From assembly GCA_038227995.1 (NCBI GenBank), contig JBBRPP010000008.1:113828-177827 (forward strand): a stretch of DNA of 64,000 nt. The letters run 5' to 3'. Under the pieces are notes generated by a model that made no database searches, had not been told where the DNA came from, and worked only from the letters and a program-made list of their open reading frames with translations. The DNA comes from WLMZ01 sp038227995 (GTDB taxonomy: Bacteria; Actinomycetota; Acidimicrobiia; Acidimicrobiales; Ilumatobacteraceae). Positions 1-7,666 of the stretch are shown piece after piece; the first letter of the stretch is position 1, and each line of letters starts with the position of its first letter. The translations under genes and the position numbers were made by a program.

Positions 1-438
1 ACCGGCACCGCCAGCGACGGGGCGGTCGAGGTGTGGGCGTTGGAGTCGCGGCGAGTCGATGTGTGGATGGCCCTGCTCGGACCGGCCAGCGTTCCGGTCA
101 TGCGCCTGCGCCGCCGCCAGACGATGCGAGTGGCCCTTCCGATCACTGCCGAACGATGGGGCATCTGGAAGCGGCGCGCCGGCATCGCCCTCGTGATGTG
201 CTGCGCCGGCTTCGGTCTCATCGTGTCAGGATCGATCAGCGGACGCGCCGGCGCGGTCAGCTTCGGGGTGATCCTCGTCGTGGCCGGGATGGTGTTGCGC
301 GTCCGAAGCTTCTTGTTCTTCTGGGTCAGCTGCGAACTGCGACCCGAGCAGGGCGACATCGTCGTCCGCCGCACCCACTCCGGGTTCGACGCGGCGGCCA
401 AGGCGATGTACATCGCCTCCGTCAACCGCCGCCGCTGA
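1..438 (+). CDS. Membrane protein of unknown function, 5'-truncated by window edge
   Basis: The reading frame is already open at base 1 and runs to a TGA at 436-438, so only the C-terminal part (about 145 codons) is visible. A GTG at 31 and ATGs further in are possible internal starts, but nothing before them favours initiation. Two hydrophobic segments are visible, one around IALVMCCAGFGLIVSG and one around SFGVILVVAGMVLRV, followed by a soluble tail rich in Arg that ends VNRRR. I do not recognise a family. The call rests on the membrane segments and actinobacterial codon use. Confidence 0.55.
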   Translation, partial: TGTASDGAVEVWALESRRVDVWMALLGPASVPVMRLRRRQTMRVALPITAERWGIWKRRAGIALVMCCAGFGLIVSGSISGRAGAVSFGVILVVAGMVLRVRSFLFFWVSCELRPEQGDIVVRRTHSGFDAAAKAMYIASVNRRR

Positions 439-675
439 TCGCGTGGGTCGTTCGTTCGCACGAATGATGCCGAATCTCGACTACAGTCATCATCGGTTAG
501 CCGTGAATTGCCCAGACCTTGCGCACCCCTCGCCCAGTGCAGTGTGTTGACGTCGGCGGCCGCGGGCCGGACTGAGTCGGATCGAGCGATCCGTCGCGGG
601 TGTACCCGCGTTCGTTGTTCGTTGTTCGACGTCCGATGGGACGACCGGCGACGGGTGTCCGGAGGGTTGGGCATC

Positions 676-969
676 ATGGAAGAACACAGGACGTGGAGTC
701 TGTTCAGTTCACACGGCAGCGTGCTGCTCGTGATCGCCGCCGATGCGACGTGTTCACTCCGGTCACTGGCTCGCGACACCAAGCTGTCGCGCAGCGCCGT
801 CACCCGATGTGTCGACGATCTGATCGAGGCGTGCTTGGTGCATCGCGTCGTGATCGGGTCCCACATCCACTACCTGATCGACGGAACGATGCCGATGCGC
901 CACCACGTCGAGGGTGAGCACACCGTGTCCGACCTCATCTCGGGAGCTGGACTCGGCCCCGTCTCCTGA
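676..969 (+). CDS. Small winged-helix (MarR/GntR-like) DNA-binding protein
   Basis: A 97-residue protein. The ATG at 676 follows GGAGG at 661-665 with normal spacing; a longer frame upstream to 508 lacks any ribosome site. Residues about 15-75 read as a winged helix: a first helix (GSVLLVIAADATCSLRSLA), a recognition helix region (LSRSAVTRCVDDLIEACLV) and a wing (HRVVIGSHIHYLI). This resembles MarR or GntR N-terminal domains, but there is no dimerisation or effector domain, so it is probably a minimal transcriptional regulator. No target operator is evident. It converges on the LigD-like gene that ends at 995. Confidence 0.65.
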   Translation: MEEHRTWSLFSSHGSVLLVIAADATCSLRSLARDTKLSRSAVTRCVDDLIEACLVHRVVIGSHIHYLIDGTMPMRHHVEGEHTVSDLISGAGLGPVS

Positions 970-994
970 CGACGGCGGCGCCCGATCGGCACGG

Positions 995-1969
995 TCAGTC
1001 GTCGATCGACTCAGGAACGCCCGGATCGACAGCACCCTGATGTTCGTCGCGGTCAGCCCACTCGAGCAGCTGATCGATTCGGAACACCGACAGATCGATG
1101 TTCGCGTGAAGGTCACCCAGCGCTTCGAACCGCCGCGGGACGGTGGCGATCGTCAGATCCGTCGGCTCGACGTCGTCGATCTCGTCCCACGTGATCGGCG
1201 TCGAGACGCGAGCATCGGCAAATCCCCGAACCGAATACGCGGCTGCCATCGTGTGGTCTCGGGCGTTCTGGTTGTAGTCGACGAACACCGCGGTCGGATC
1301 GCGGTCCTTGCGCCACCAGGTCGTCGTCACGTTTGCGGGAGCCCGTCGCTCGACCTCGCGGGCGAATGCCAGGGCCGCGCGACGGACATCCGAGAAACCA
1401 TGGGTGGGTTCGATGCGCACGTAGATGTGGATCCCACGGCCTCCCGACGTCTTCGGCCAACCGACGGCGCCCAGTTCGTCGAGCACCTCGTGGACGACGC
1501 CGGCGACCCGTCGAATCCTGTCGAACGAGCAGTCGGGCATCGGATCGAGATCGATTCTCCACTCGTCGGGCGCTTCGGTGTCGGCTCGGCGCGAGTTCCA
1601 CGGATGAAACTCGACCGTCGACATCTGCACAGCCCAGATCACCTCCGCCAATTCGGTCACGCACAACTCGTCGGCGTGTTGGCCGTACCGGGGGAAGAAC
1701 AGGCGGACCGTGCCGAGCCAGGGCGGCGCGCCGGCGGGTACTCGCTTCTGATGAACCTTGTCCCCGGCGACACCCTTCGGGAACCGGTGCAACATGCACG
1801 GGCGTTCTCGCAGCGCATTGACGATGCCGGGGCCGACGGCCAGGTAGTAGTCGACCAGGTCGAGCTTCGTGACGCCGAGCGCCGGAAAGTAGACCCGGTC
1901 CGGATTGGAGATGCGGACGACGCGTCCACCGACCTCGACCTCGGTCGCAGGTGGCTTCGCGGCTGCCAT
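995..1969 (-). CDS. LigD-type DNA polymerase/primase domain protein (stand-alone PolDom)
   Basis: A 324-residue member of the archaeo-eukaryotic primase superfamily related to the polymerase domain of bacterial LigD, which fills gaps during non-homologous end joining. The catalytic motifs are visible: the acidic pair in RIDLDPMP, the GGRGIHIYV motif with its histidine, and the third acid in VFVDYNQNARDHT. The N-terminal phrase ISNPDRVYFPALGVTK is typical of the family. No ligase or nuclease domain is fused and no ku gene lies nearby. The start at 1969 is favoured over longer frames because TACGGT (accgta on the + strand, 1976-1981) ends 6 nt upstream of the ATG. It is divergent from the GNAT gene. 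Confidence 0.88.
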   Translation of the reverse strand: MAAAKPPATEVEVGGRVVRISNPDRVYFPALGVTKLDLVDYYLAVGPGIVNALRERPCMLHRFPKGVAGDKVHQKRVPAGAPPWLGTVRLFFPRYGQHADELCVTELAEVIWAVQMSTVEFHPWNSRRADTEAPDEWRIDLDPMPDCSFDRIRRVAGVVHEVLDELGAVGWPKTSGGRGIHIYVRIEPTHGFSDVRRAALAFAREVERRAPANVTTTWWRKDRDPTAVFVDYNQNARDHTMAAAYSVRGFADARVSTPITWDEIDDVEPTDLTIATVPRRFEALGDLHANIDLSVFRIDQLLEWADRDEHQGAVDPGVPESIDD

Positions 1970-2047
1970 GCCAGGACCGTACCGCGCGGCGGCCCGATCG
2001 AGCGGTCCAACCATTGCGCGGTGATGTCTATGACTAGAGTCAGAGAC

Positions 2048-2605
2048 ATGTCGAGCACCGATTCGGCATCCGATCAGATCATCGCGAGAGCGCCCGCCGG
2101 TTCGCGGCTCGCTCCGACCGTCGAGCGGTTGCTGATGGCCAGTCTGGTCGAGGTCGCGGTCGAGGACCCATCGAGTGACGACGCCCAGTTCTGCATCGAT
2201 CAGTACTTCCGCGAGATCGACGCTCGGTTCGACAACGGCTTCGATCCATCGATCGCCAACTCGGCAGGTGTCGATGAGCTCACCGAACCCGCGGGTCTCT
2301 TGCTCGTCGCCAGGTTGCGCGGTGATCCGGTCGGCTGCGGCGCCCTCAAGTTCCACGGCACCTCACCTGCTGAGATCAAGCGACTCTGGGTCTCGGCGGG
2401 AGCGCGTGGCATCGGCCTCGGCAAGCGCATCCTCACCGACCTGGAAAGGCGCGCCGCGGCCAACGGTGCGGCGGCCGTGCAGCTCGACACCAACCGCAAC
2501 CTCACCGAGGCGATCGCCATGTACCGGTCGAGCGGCTACGTCGAGATCCCCGCGTTCAACAGCGAACCGCACGCCCATCACTGGTTCGAGAAGCCGCTGC
2601 GCTGA
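2048..2605 (+). CDS. GNAT family N-acetyltransferase
   Basis: A 185-residue acetyltransferase. The acetyl-CoA binding loop is seen as SAGARGIGLGKRIL (the Q/RxxGxG/A signature), followed by the helix DLERRAAANGA and the beta strand AVQLDTNRNLTEAIAMYRSSGY, the usual C-terminal GNAT pattern. The substrate is unknown. The sequence resembles the GNAT half of MarR-GNAT fusion proteins, but no MarR domain is attached. ATGs at 2024 and 2030 are also in frame. I prefer 2048 because TAGAGT (2035-2040) ends 7 nt before it, suggesting a leaderless transcript. The much longer open frame reaching back to 914 is an artefact of high GC opposite the LigD-like gene. Confidence 0.8.
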   Translation: MSSTDSASDQIIARAPAGSRLAPTVERLLMASLVEVAVEDPSSDDAQFCIDQYFREIDARFDNGFDPSIANSAGVDELTEPAGLLLVARLRGDPVGCGALKFHGTSPAEIKRLWVSAGARGIGLGKRILTDLERRAAANGAAAVQLDTNRNLTEAIAMYRSSGYVEIPAFNSEPHAHHWFEKPLR

Positions 2606-2632
2606 TCCGGATCACCGTCGCCAACTCCAGCT

Positions 2633-3262
2633 TCAGAGGAGCCGCCGCTCGTTGGCCCACGCGGTGAGCTCGTGGCGGTTCGACAGCTGCAACTTGCGCA
2701 AGACGGCCGACACATGGGTCTCAACCGTCTTGACGGACAGATGCAACTGGGCGGCGACCTCGCGGTACGTGTAACCACGAGCGATGAGACGCATGACTTC
2801 CTGTTCGCGCGCCGTCAGCTGATCCAGTTCCGGATCGCTGGCGGTGGGCAGGTTGCCGGAAAACGCGTCGAGAACGAAGCCTGCGAGGCGCGGCGAGAAC
2901 ACCGCATCACCGCTGTGAACGCGGCTGATCGCATCGATGAGCTGTTCGGCGCCGATCGTCTTGGTCACGTATCCGCGCGCTCCGGCGCGGATCACCGCGA
3001 CAACGTCTTCGGCGGAATCGGACACGGACAGGGCGAGAAAGACTGCGTCGGGCCATTCAGCGATGACGTGTTCGATGATCGTCTTTCCACCGCCGCCGGG
3101 GAGGTGCACGTCGACGACCGTGACATCGGGACGAGTGGCGAGAATGCCGGCGATCGCGTCGTCGACCGCACCGGCCTCACCGACCACGTCGAGCGCCATT
3201 CCGATCTCGGCTTTCACCCCTGCACGGAACAGCGCGTGGTCGTCGACGAGAAAGATCCTCAC
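2633..3262 (-). CDS. LuxR/NarL-type response regulator
   Basis: A 209-residue two-component response regulator. The receiver domain (1-120) has the acidic pair D7-D8, the phosphoacceptor D51 in VVDVHLP and the conserved lysine K101 in GYVTK. The C-terminal LuxR helix-turn-helix (about 145-205) contains LTAREQEVMRLIARGY and the recognition helix LSVKTVETHVSAVLRKL. Its start overlaps the stop of the upstream histidine kinase by 4 nt, so the pair is translationally coupled. It probably transduces envelope signals detected by the PspC module of the kinase. The repeat boxes between the kinase and the divergent PspC/LiaF gene are candidate binding sites. The arrangement resembles LiaR/VraR systems of Gram-positive bacteria. 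Confidence 0.92.
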   Translation of the reverse strand: MRIFLVDDHALFRAGVKAEIGMALDVVGEAGAVDDAIAGILATRPDVTVVDVHLPGGGGKTIIEHVIAEWPDAVFLALSVSDSAEDVVAVIRAGARGYVTKTIGAEQLIDAISRVHSGDAVFSPRLAGFVLDAFSGNLPTASDPELDQLTAREQEVMRLIARGYTYREVAAQLHLSVKTVETHVSAVLRKLQLSNRHELTAWANERRLL

Positions 3263-4470
3263 GACGACGTGTCCTGGTGGGCTGCCACGCGGCGCGGTGC
3301 GGTGAGGTGCACCTCGGTGCCGTTCCCCGCCGACGATTCGACTTCAGCTCGCCCTCCGACGCGTTCGAGGCGAGCCTCGATCGACTGGGTGATCCCCCGC
3401 CCCTCGGCGCGTGGTGCTGCGGTGTCGAACCCGCATCCGCGGTCGCGCACGAACACCTCGACGGTGTCGACGGTTGTCTCGACGAACACGGAGACGTCGT
3501 CGACCCCCGAGTGTTTCGCTGCGTTCACGCACGCCTCGCGTGCAGCCGCGATGACCGCGACCGATTCGTTCGTGAGCGCGCCATCGCCGACGGCGACGAC
3601 ATCGATGCGCACGTCGTACAGGTCTTCGACCTCACGCACCATCGTCCGGATCGCAGCGACCACCGTGGCATCCGATGCGGTGGCGGTGCCGTACAACCAC
3701 TCGCGCAACTCGCTCTCCTGCCGCCTGGCGAGCGCGATCGTGCGACGCGGGTCGTCGGCCGATCGCTGGATCAGCGCCAACGTCTGCAGCACCGAATCGT
3801 GCAGATGGGCCGCCATCGCTTCTCGTTCGTCGAGCCGAATCCGTTGCCGCCTCTCGCTGCTCGCCTGCTGCGCGACGCGGGCGAACCATGGTCCGAGCAA
3901 CAACGCGATCCCGATGATGGTCGACGCGGTGGCGAAGACACCGAACCGGAGGCTGCTCGAGACACCACGGTTGAGCCCGACGAGGACGAGTCCGATCGAG
4001 ATGAGCGCGGCACCACCGATGATCCGTTCGCGAGCGTGCCGACCACCGACGACATCAGCGATCGGTGAGCCGGGATCGGCCGACCATGCCTGCGGCAACG
4101 CGTTGGGACGCAGCACGCTGAGCAGCGCGCCGCCGGCGACGAGGACCACGATCGGTGCCATGGCTGCGTCACCGAGCCACAATCCCGCGCCGCGCATGAT
4201 CAGCAACGCCCCGAGTGTGATCGCTGCGACGGACACGTTGCGGCGCTGGTCGGCGGGGTGAGGCGGCGACACGGCGGATCCGGGAGCCGCCGACAGCAGA
4301 TGACCGACGGCGTAGAGCACGACGCCGAGACCGCCCGCCAACGACAGCACCACGAGCGCGGCCCTCACCACGGCGACGTCGACACCGTGCTGATCGGCGA
4401 ACCCACCCGCAACGCCGGCAAGGACGCGACGTTCGTCGCGCCTCGAGAATGAGAAAGAGGGCGCGACCAT
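3259..4470 (-). CDS. PspC-domain sensor histidine kinase
   Basis: A 403-residue membrane histidine kinase. An N-terminal PspC domain (about 8-60, RRDERRVLAGVAGGFADQHG followed by a membrane helix) precedes further hydrophobic segments around 80-195. The dimerisation box is HLHDSVLQTLALI with H224 as likely phosphoacceptor (HisKA_3 type). The ATPase domain shows the N-box REACVNAAKHSG and glycine boxes DRGCGFD and GRGITQSI. It is co-transcribed with the LuxR regulator and divergent from another PspC protein. A GTG at 4488 is the alternative start. I prefer the ATG at 4470 because GACAAT, a -10-like hexamer, lies 8 nt upstream and would overlap the GTG. The likely role is sensing membrane or cell-wall stress. 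Confidence 0.9.
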   Translation of the reverse strand: MVAPSFSFSRRDERRVLAGVAGGFADQHGVDVAVVRAALVVLSLAGGLGVVLYAVGHLLSAAPGSAVSPPHPADQRRNVSVAAITLGALLIMRGAGLWLGDAAMAPIVVLVAGGALLSVLRPNALPQAWSADPGSPIADVVGGRHARERIIGGAALISIGLVLVGLNRGVSSSLRFGVFATASTIIGIALLLGPWFARVAQQASSERRQRIRLDEREAMAAHLHDSVLQTLALIQRSADDPRRTIALARRQESELREWLYGTATASDATVVAAIRTMVREVEDLYDVRIDVVAVGDGALTNESVAVIAAAREACVNAAKHSGVDDVSVFVETTVDTVEVFVRDRGCGFDTAAPRAEGRGITQSIEARLERVGGRAEVESSAGNGTEVHLTAPRRVAAHQDTSS

Positions 4471-4515
4471 GCAGAGCGATTGTCCCACGACGCCGCTCGC
4501 ATGTCATCCGGGTTG

Positions 4516-4575
4516 GACCCTGAAACCGCTGATCGAAACTCAGGGTCGAATCAGGGTCGGACAAGGGTGATACCC
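4516..4575. promoter_or_regulatory. Operator-like repeat cluster between divergent PspC genes
   Basis: The 140-nt divergent region carries GACCCTGA at 4516-4523 and its reverse complement TCAGGGTC twice (4540-4547 and 4551-4558), followed by a small dyad GGGTGATACCC at 4565-4575. Repeated half-sites on both orientations between the kinase gene and its PspC/LiaF partner are what an autoregulated response-regulator operator would look like. Assignment to the adjacent LuxR-type regulator is inference. Confidence 0.5.
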
Positions 4576-4612
4576 GATGGTGCACGCTGTCGAACGAGAC
4601 GATGCTCGGGTC

Positions 4613-5881
4613 ATGGACACAGACACTGCCACGATGGGCACCGAACCCCGACCCGGACACGACGACATGAACGACGACACAGCACCCACCGAACCGGGCC
4701 CGACGAACGCCGAGGCACCGGGCGGCCCCGCCTTTCCGCCACCCCTGCCCGCTCCCTCGGCGCGCCGAAGCTGGTGGCACACCCCGGTGGCCCGCGATCG
4801 CGACAACCGCAAGATCAGCGGCGTCGTCGCCGGCATCGCCCGGGCGTATGGCTTCGATCGGCGGACAACGAGGATCGCCGTCGCGCTCGCCGCGTGCGTG
4901 ATGCCGGCGATCATTGCGATCTACATCGCCGCGATCATCATCCTGCCCAGAACGCCGGCGGAGGCCCTCCCGCTTCGCGACGTGATCCTCGACCGCCGCC
5001 GCAGCCCACTGCTGATCGCGATCGGAATCGTCATCGCCGCAACGGGCTTCGGCGCGTTCGGCACGTGGTTGTTCCTCGGCGGCTACGGCTGGGGCGTCGC
5101 CCTGATCACGCTGGGTGTCGTGCTGTGGATCGCTCCGAACTTCGGCACCACGAAGGCCGCGCCTGCACTCTTCGACCAGCGAACGACGCCGACGTTCCCT
5201 GAACAGGGTTGGTCGGCAAACGAGACATCGACCGGTGCTGCTGCGTCACCGATCGGCGCACCGCGCCGCCGGCGGCTGCCCGTGCAGGCCGTCTCACTCG
5301 TGATCGCGGCAACGGTCGCTCTCGTCGCGGCGGTCGGCGACGCTGCCGGATGGTGGAACGCCGAGGTACTCGGGGTCGCGATCGCGACCCTGTCGATCCT
5401 CGTCGTCGGATCGCTCGTGGGCATCGCCGTCAACCGAAGCTGGCTCGGGGTGCCGTTCATGATCGTGTTGATCGCAATGCTGGGTTCGCTGCTGATCACG
5501 CGACCGCATCTCAATGGCGGCATCGGCGAGCGCACCCTCGCCCCTGCCTCGGCTGCCGAAGCATCAGTGCACCAGGATCTCGCGTTCGGTCAACTCACGA
5601 TCGATCTCACGCATACAACACTCCAAGATCACGCCGTGACGGTTGACGCCCGTGTGGGATTCGGCCGGCTTCACGTGATCGCCCCGAACGATGTGGCCAT
5701 TCGGATCGTGACCCACCTCGGTGCAGGCCATGTGGTGGTCAACGGCACGGAGGTGACGGCCGGCATCCGTCACGATGACATCCGCACGATCGCAGCCACT
5801 GGCTCGGGCACATCGAAGTCCACCATCGAGCTCGATCTCGAAGTCGGCGCCGGCGAGATCAGCGTCGCCACCACAGCGTGA
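4613..5881 (+). CDS. PspC/LiaF-like membrane protein with C-terminal beta-repeat domain
   Basis: A 422-residue protein. After a Pro-rich cytoplasmic leader it has a PspC domain (about 60-120, DRDNRKISGVVAGIARAYG followed by a membrane helix), then about four more membrane segments, and a C-terminal extracytoplasmic region (about 320-422) of short beta strands such as GFGRLHVIAPNDVAIRI and GAGEISVATT. This tail matches the LiaF C-terminal/toastrack type. LiaF proteins bind and inhibit a LiaS-type kinase, so this is probably the sensor partner of the divergent kinase. The ATG at 4613 is preferred over 4577, with GATGCT 6 nt upstream. Confidence 0.82.
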   Translation: MDTDTATMGTEPRPGHDDMNDDTAPTEPGPTNAEAPGGPAFPPPLPAPSARRSWWHTPVARDRDNRKISGVVAGIARAYGFDRRTTRIAVALAACVMPAIIAIYIAAIIILPRTPAEALPLRDVILDRRRSPLLIAIGIVIAATGFGAFGTWLFLGGYGWGVALITLGVVLWIAPNFGTTKAAPALFDQRTTPTFPEQGWSANETSTGAAASPIGAPRRRRLPVQAVSLVIAATVALVAAVGDAAGWWNAEVLGVAIATLSILVVGSLVGIAVNRSWLGVPFMIVLIAMLGSLLITRPHLNGGIGERTLAPASAAEASVHQDLAFGQLTIDLTHTTLQDHAVTVDARVGFGRLHVIAPNDVAIRIVTHLGAGHVVVNGTEVTAGIRHDDIRTIAATGSGTSKSTIELDLEVGAGEISVATTA

Positions 5882-5923
5882 GCCCGATCGCATTGCCATC
5901 GGCCTCGGCGGCGGCATCGACGA

Positions 5924-6526
5924 TCAGCTCGTCGCGCTCGACGAGTTCGATTGCTTCGACGGTGCTGATGTCGCTGCCGTGGTCTTCGTGGTCTTCGTGG
6001 TCTTCGTGGTCTTCGCCGTAGTCGCCGGCGTCGTGGTCGCTGTCGTCGCGGTGGTGCTCGGCACCGTCGACGCAGTGGTCGCAGGCGTCGTCGCGACGGT
6101 GGCCGCGGGCGCAGCGGTTTGGATGCTGGCCGCAGCGGTGACGTTCGTGACCGGCGCGGTCACGGCCACCGTTGCCGGCAATGTGGCGGTGGTCGTCGCA
6201 ACCGTCACGCTGGCGGCGTCGTCAAGAGGGCTGACGGCCGCGGCGGTCACTGCCGTACCGGACTGCGAATCCGCACTGGACGACCCGGCGTTGACCGACA
6301 TGTAGGCGGTCATCACCAGAACGCCGGCCAACCCGGTGGCGCCGGCGATGCGGCGAGCGTTGCGGGCAGGGTGCACGCGGCGGCGTTTGGTTGCTGCAGC
6401 GTTCGTTCGCGTTGTCAGCGGAACGTCGCGGACGACTCCGGGGCGGCCGGTGGGCGGCGGGAACTGGGTGGTGTGCTCGGCGGCTTGCTGAGCTCGGGCC
6501 AGCAGGGGGTCATTCATCGGGTTCAT
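5924..6526 (-). CDS. Membrane-anchored Ser/Thr/Ala-rich protein (paralogue 1)
   Basis: A 200-residue protein of unrecognised function. It begins MNPMNDPLL, has a short basic stretch (KRRRVHPARNARRIAGA), one membrane helix (GLAGVLVMTAYMSVNAG) and then about 110 residues of Ala/Thr/Val/Ser-rich sequence. This includes a run of four KTT units encoded by a 9-bp tandem repeat at 5979-6014. It ends SNSSSATS. The ribosome site GAGAGGAACG precedes the ATG. It is the second of two tandem paralogues downstream of a ferric-reductase-like gene and apbE. That setting and layout (basic patch, one helix, low-complexity linker) match actinobacterial FMN-binding proteins modified by ApbE, but the folded FMN_bind domain is absent. 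Confidence 0.75.
   Translation of the reverse strand: MNPMNDPLLARAQQAAEHTTQFPPPTGRPGVVRDVPLTTRTNAAATKRRRVHPARNARRIAGATGLAGVLVMTAYMSVNAGSSSADSQSGTAVTAAAVSPLDDAASVTVATTTATLPATVAVTAPVTNVTAAASIQTAAPAATVATTPATTASTVPSTTATTATTTPATTAKTTKTTKTTKTTAATSAPSKQSNSSSATS
5979..6014. repeat. 9-bp tandem repeat, four copies (KTT units)
   Basis: Four uninterrupted copies of gtggtcttc lie inside paralogue 1, encoding four Lys-Thr-Thr units on the minus strand. The copy number may vary between strains. Confidence 0.85.
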
Positions 6527-6562
6527 GGCGATTCGTTCCTCTCGAGTTGGTCGGAGAGCTGG

Positions 6563-7003
6563 TCAGCTCGTCGTGCTCGACGAGTTGGAAGACGACGACG
6601 GCGTCGAGGCCGTGGCCTTGGCGGTGGTCGAGGCAGTGGTGGCCGAGGTCGTGCTGGCCGTGCTTGCGGCAGCCGTGGTACTCGCTGCCGTGCTGGCGGT
6701 GCTCGCAGCGGCCGTCGTCGCCGATGCTGCGACAGCGGTCGTCGACTGCGACGTCGCCGCGCTCGACGACGCGGCGTTGATCGACATGTAGCCGGTCATG
6801 ACGAGCAGGCCGGCCACGCTCGAGGCCCCGGCGATGCGGCGGGCCCGGCGGGCGGGATGCGGCCGCTTGCGTTTTGTCGGCGTCGCACTCCCTGGCGACG
6901 CAGCGACGGCCATCGGCTGGCTGGCGGCGGTCGTCGGCGCCGGGGCCACCGGCGGTGCAAATCCCTGCGGGGTGTTGATCAGCGGATCATTCATCGGGTT
7001 CAT
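6563..7003 (-). CDS. Membrane-anchored Ser/Thr/Ala-rich protein (paralogue 2)
   Basis: A 146-residue paralogue of the neighbouring downstream gene. It shares the start MNPMNDPL, the basic patch (HPARRARRIAGA), the single membrane helix (VAGLLVMTGYMSINA) and a Ser/Thr/Ala tail ending SNSSSTTS. The low-complexity linkers have diverged while both ends are conserved. The ATG at 7003 (an upstream in-frame start at 7027 is less likely) follows AGAGGACG. It lies between the ferric-reductase-like gene and paralogue 1, about 100 nt from the former and 36 nt from the latter, all on one strand. The product is probably anchored in the membrane with its tail outside. Function unknown. Confidence 0.75.
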   Translation of the reverse strand: MNPMNDPLINTPQGFAPPVAPAPTTAASQPMAVAASPGSATPTKRKRPHPARRARRIAGASSVAGLLVMTGYMSINAASSSAATSQSTTAVAASATTAAASTASTAASTTAAASTASTTSATTASTTAKATASTPSSSSNSSSTTS

Positions 7004-7105
7004 GGTTCGTCCTCTCGTCGTGATCACGTTGTTGTGATCCCATGAGATGATGTTGCGCCCGCAGCCTCAGAGGAGCCTGAGAGCCCCCTCGGTTCTCACC
7101 AAGTC

Positions 7106-7666
7106 TCACGAACGGGCCGGCAGCGTGGGCCGCTGCGGCTCGCTGTCGGCCTGCACGATGCGGATGACCGTCGCCACGATGATCCCGGCCGCCGTCAGCA
7201 GCGAGCCGTAGCGCAGCAGGGCTGTCGAACGATCGGTACCGACCAGCAAGAGATGGATCGTCGAGAACGCGAACAACGGGAAGCTGAGGAAGTGCACTGC
7301 CTTCCACACGCGCTTCGACAGCTTTCGGCGCAGCATCGAGGTCACCTGGACAGCGAGCAAGAGGTACATCGACAGCACACCCCACGCAACAGCGGCCGGG
7401 TGGTAACTGCTCGCGAACGGGATCAACACATCGGCTGGGCCGAACGAGACGTACGAGTCACCGATGAGCGCGATGACATGCACGGCGGTGAAGATCACCG
7501 CGAGGCCACCGAGGAAGCGGTGGAGATCGAGCATCCAATTCGGCTTCGGACGTTTGCCCAGGAAGCGGCTCGACAACGCCAGGCCCCAGAACACGCTGAG
7601 GGCGAGCATCCCCCACGCGACGATGCCGCCGGAGCGGGCGAGGTACCACCATGTCTGACTGGTCAT
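7106..7666 (-). CDS. Ferric-reductase-like transmembrane (bis-haem) protein
   Basis: A 186-residue polytopic protein of the ferric reductase-like transmembrane family. About five hydrophobic segments are visible. Two helices carry histidine pairs spaced to bind two b-haems across the membrane: H-14-H in LHRFLGGLAVIFTAVH and H-13-H in VHFLSFPLFAFSTIH. It has no NAD/FAD-binding domain, so electrons should pass to a separate flavoprotein. Its ATG overlaps the stop of apbE by 4 nt, so the two are translationally coupled. In related clusters the haem protein passes electrons through the membrane to a covalently flavinylated extracytoplasmic partner. Confidence 0.85.
   Translation of the reverse strand: MTSQTWWYLARSGGIVAWGMLALSVFWGLALSSRFLGKRPKPNWMLDLHRFLGGLAVIFTAVHVIALIGDSYVSFGPADVLIPFASSYHPAAVAWGVLSMYLLLAVQVTSMLRRKLSKRVWKAVHFLSFPLFAFSTIHLLLVGTDRSTALLRYGSLLTAAGIIVATVIRIVQADSEPQRPTLPARS

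Noticed and set aside
439..675. Coding sequence in the gap before the winged-helix gene (for example 490-687 minus)
   Set aside because: Short Arg-rich frames without ribosome sites or homology. The gap holds only GTTCGTT direct repeats near 609-630 and a weak dyad near 450.
914..2047. Long N-terminal extension of the GNAT gene (continuous frame from 914)
   Set aside because: It lies antisense to the well-supported LigD-type gene and has no domain content. High GC keeps shadow frames open.
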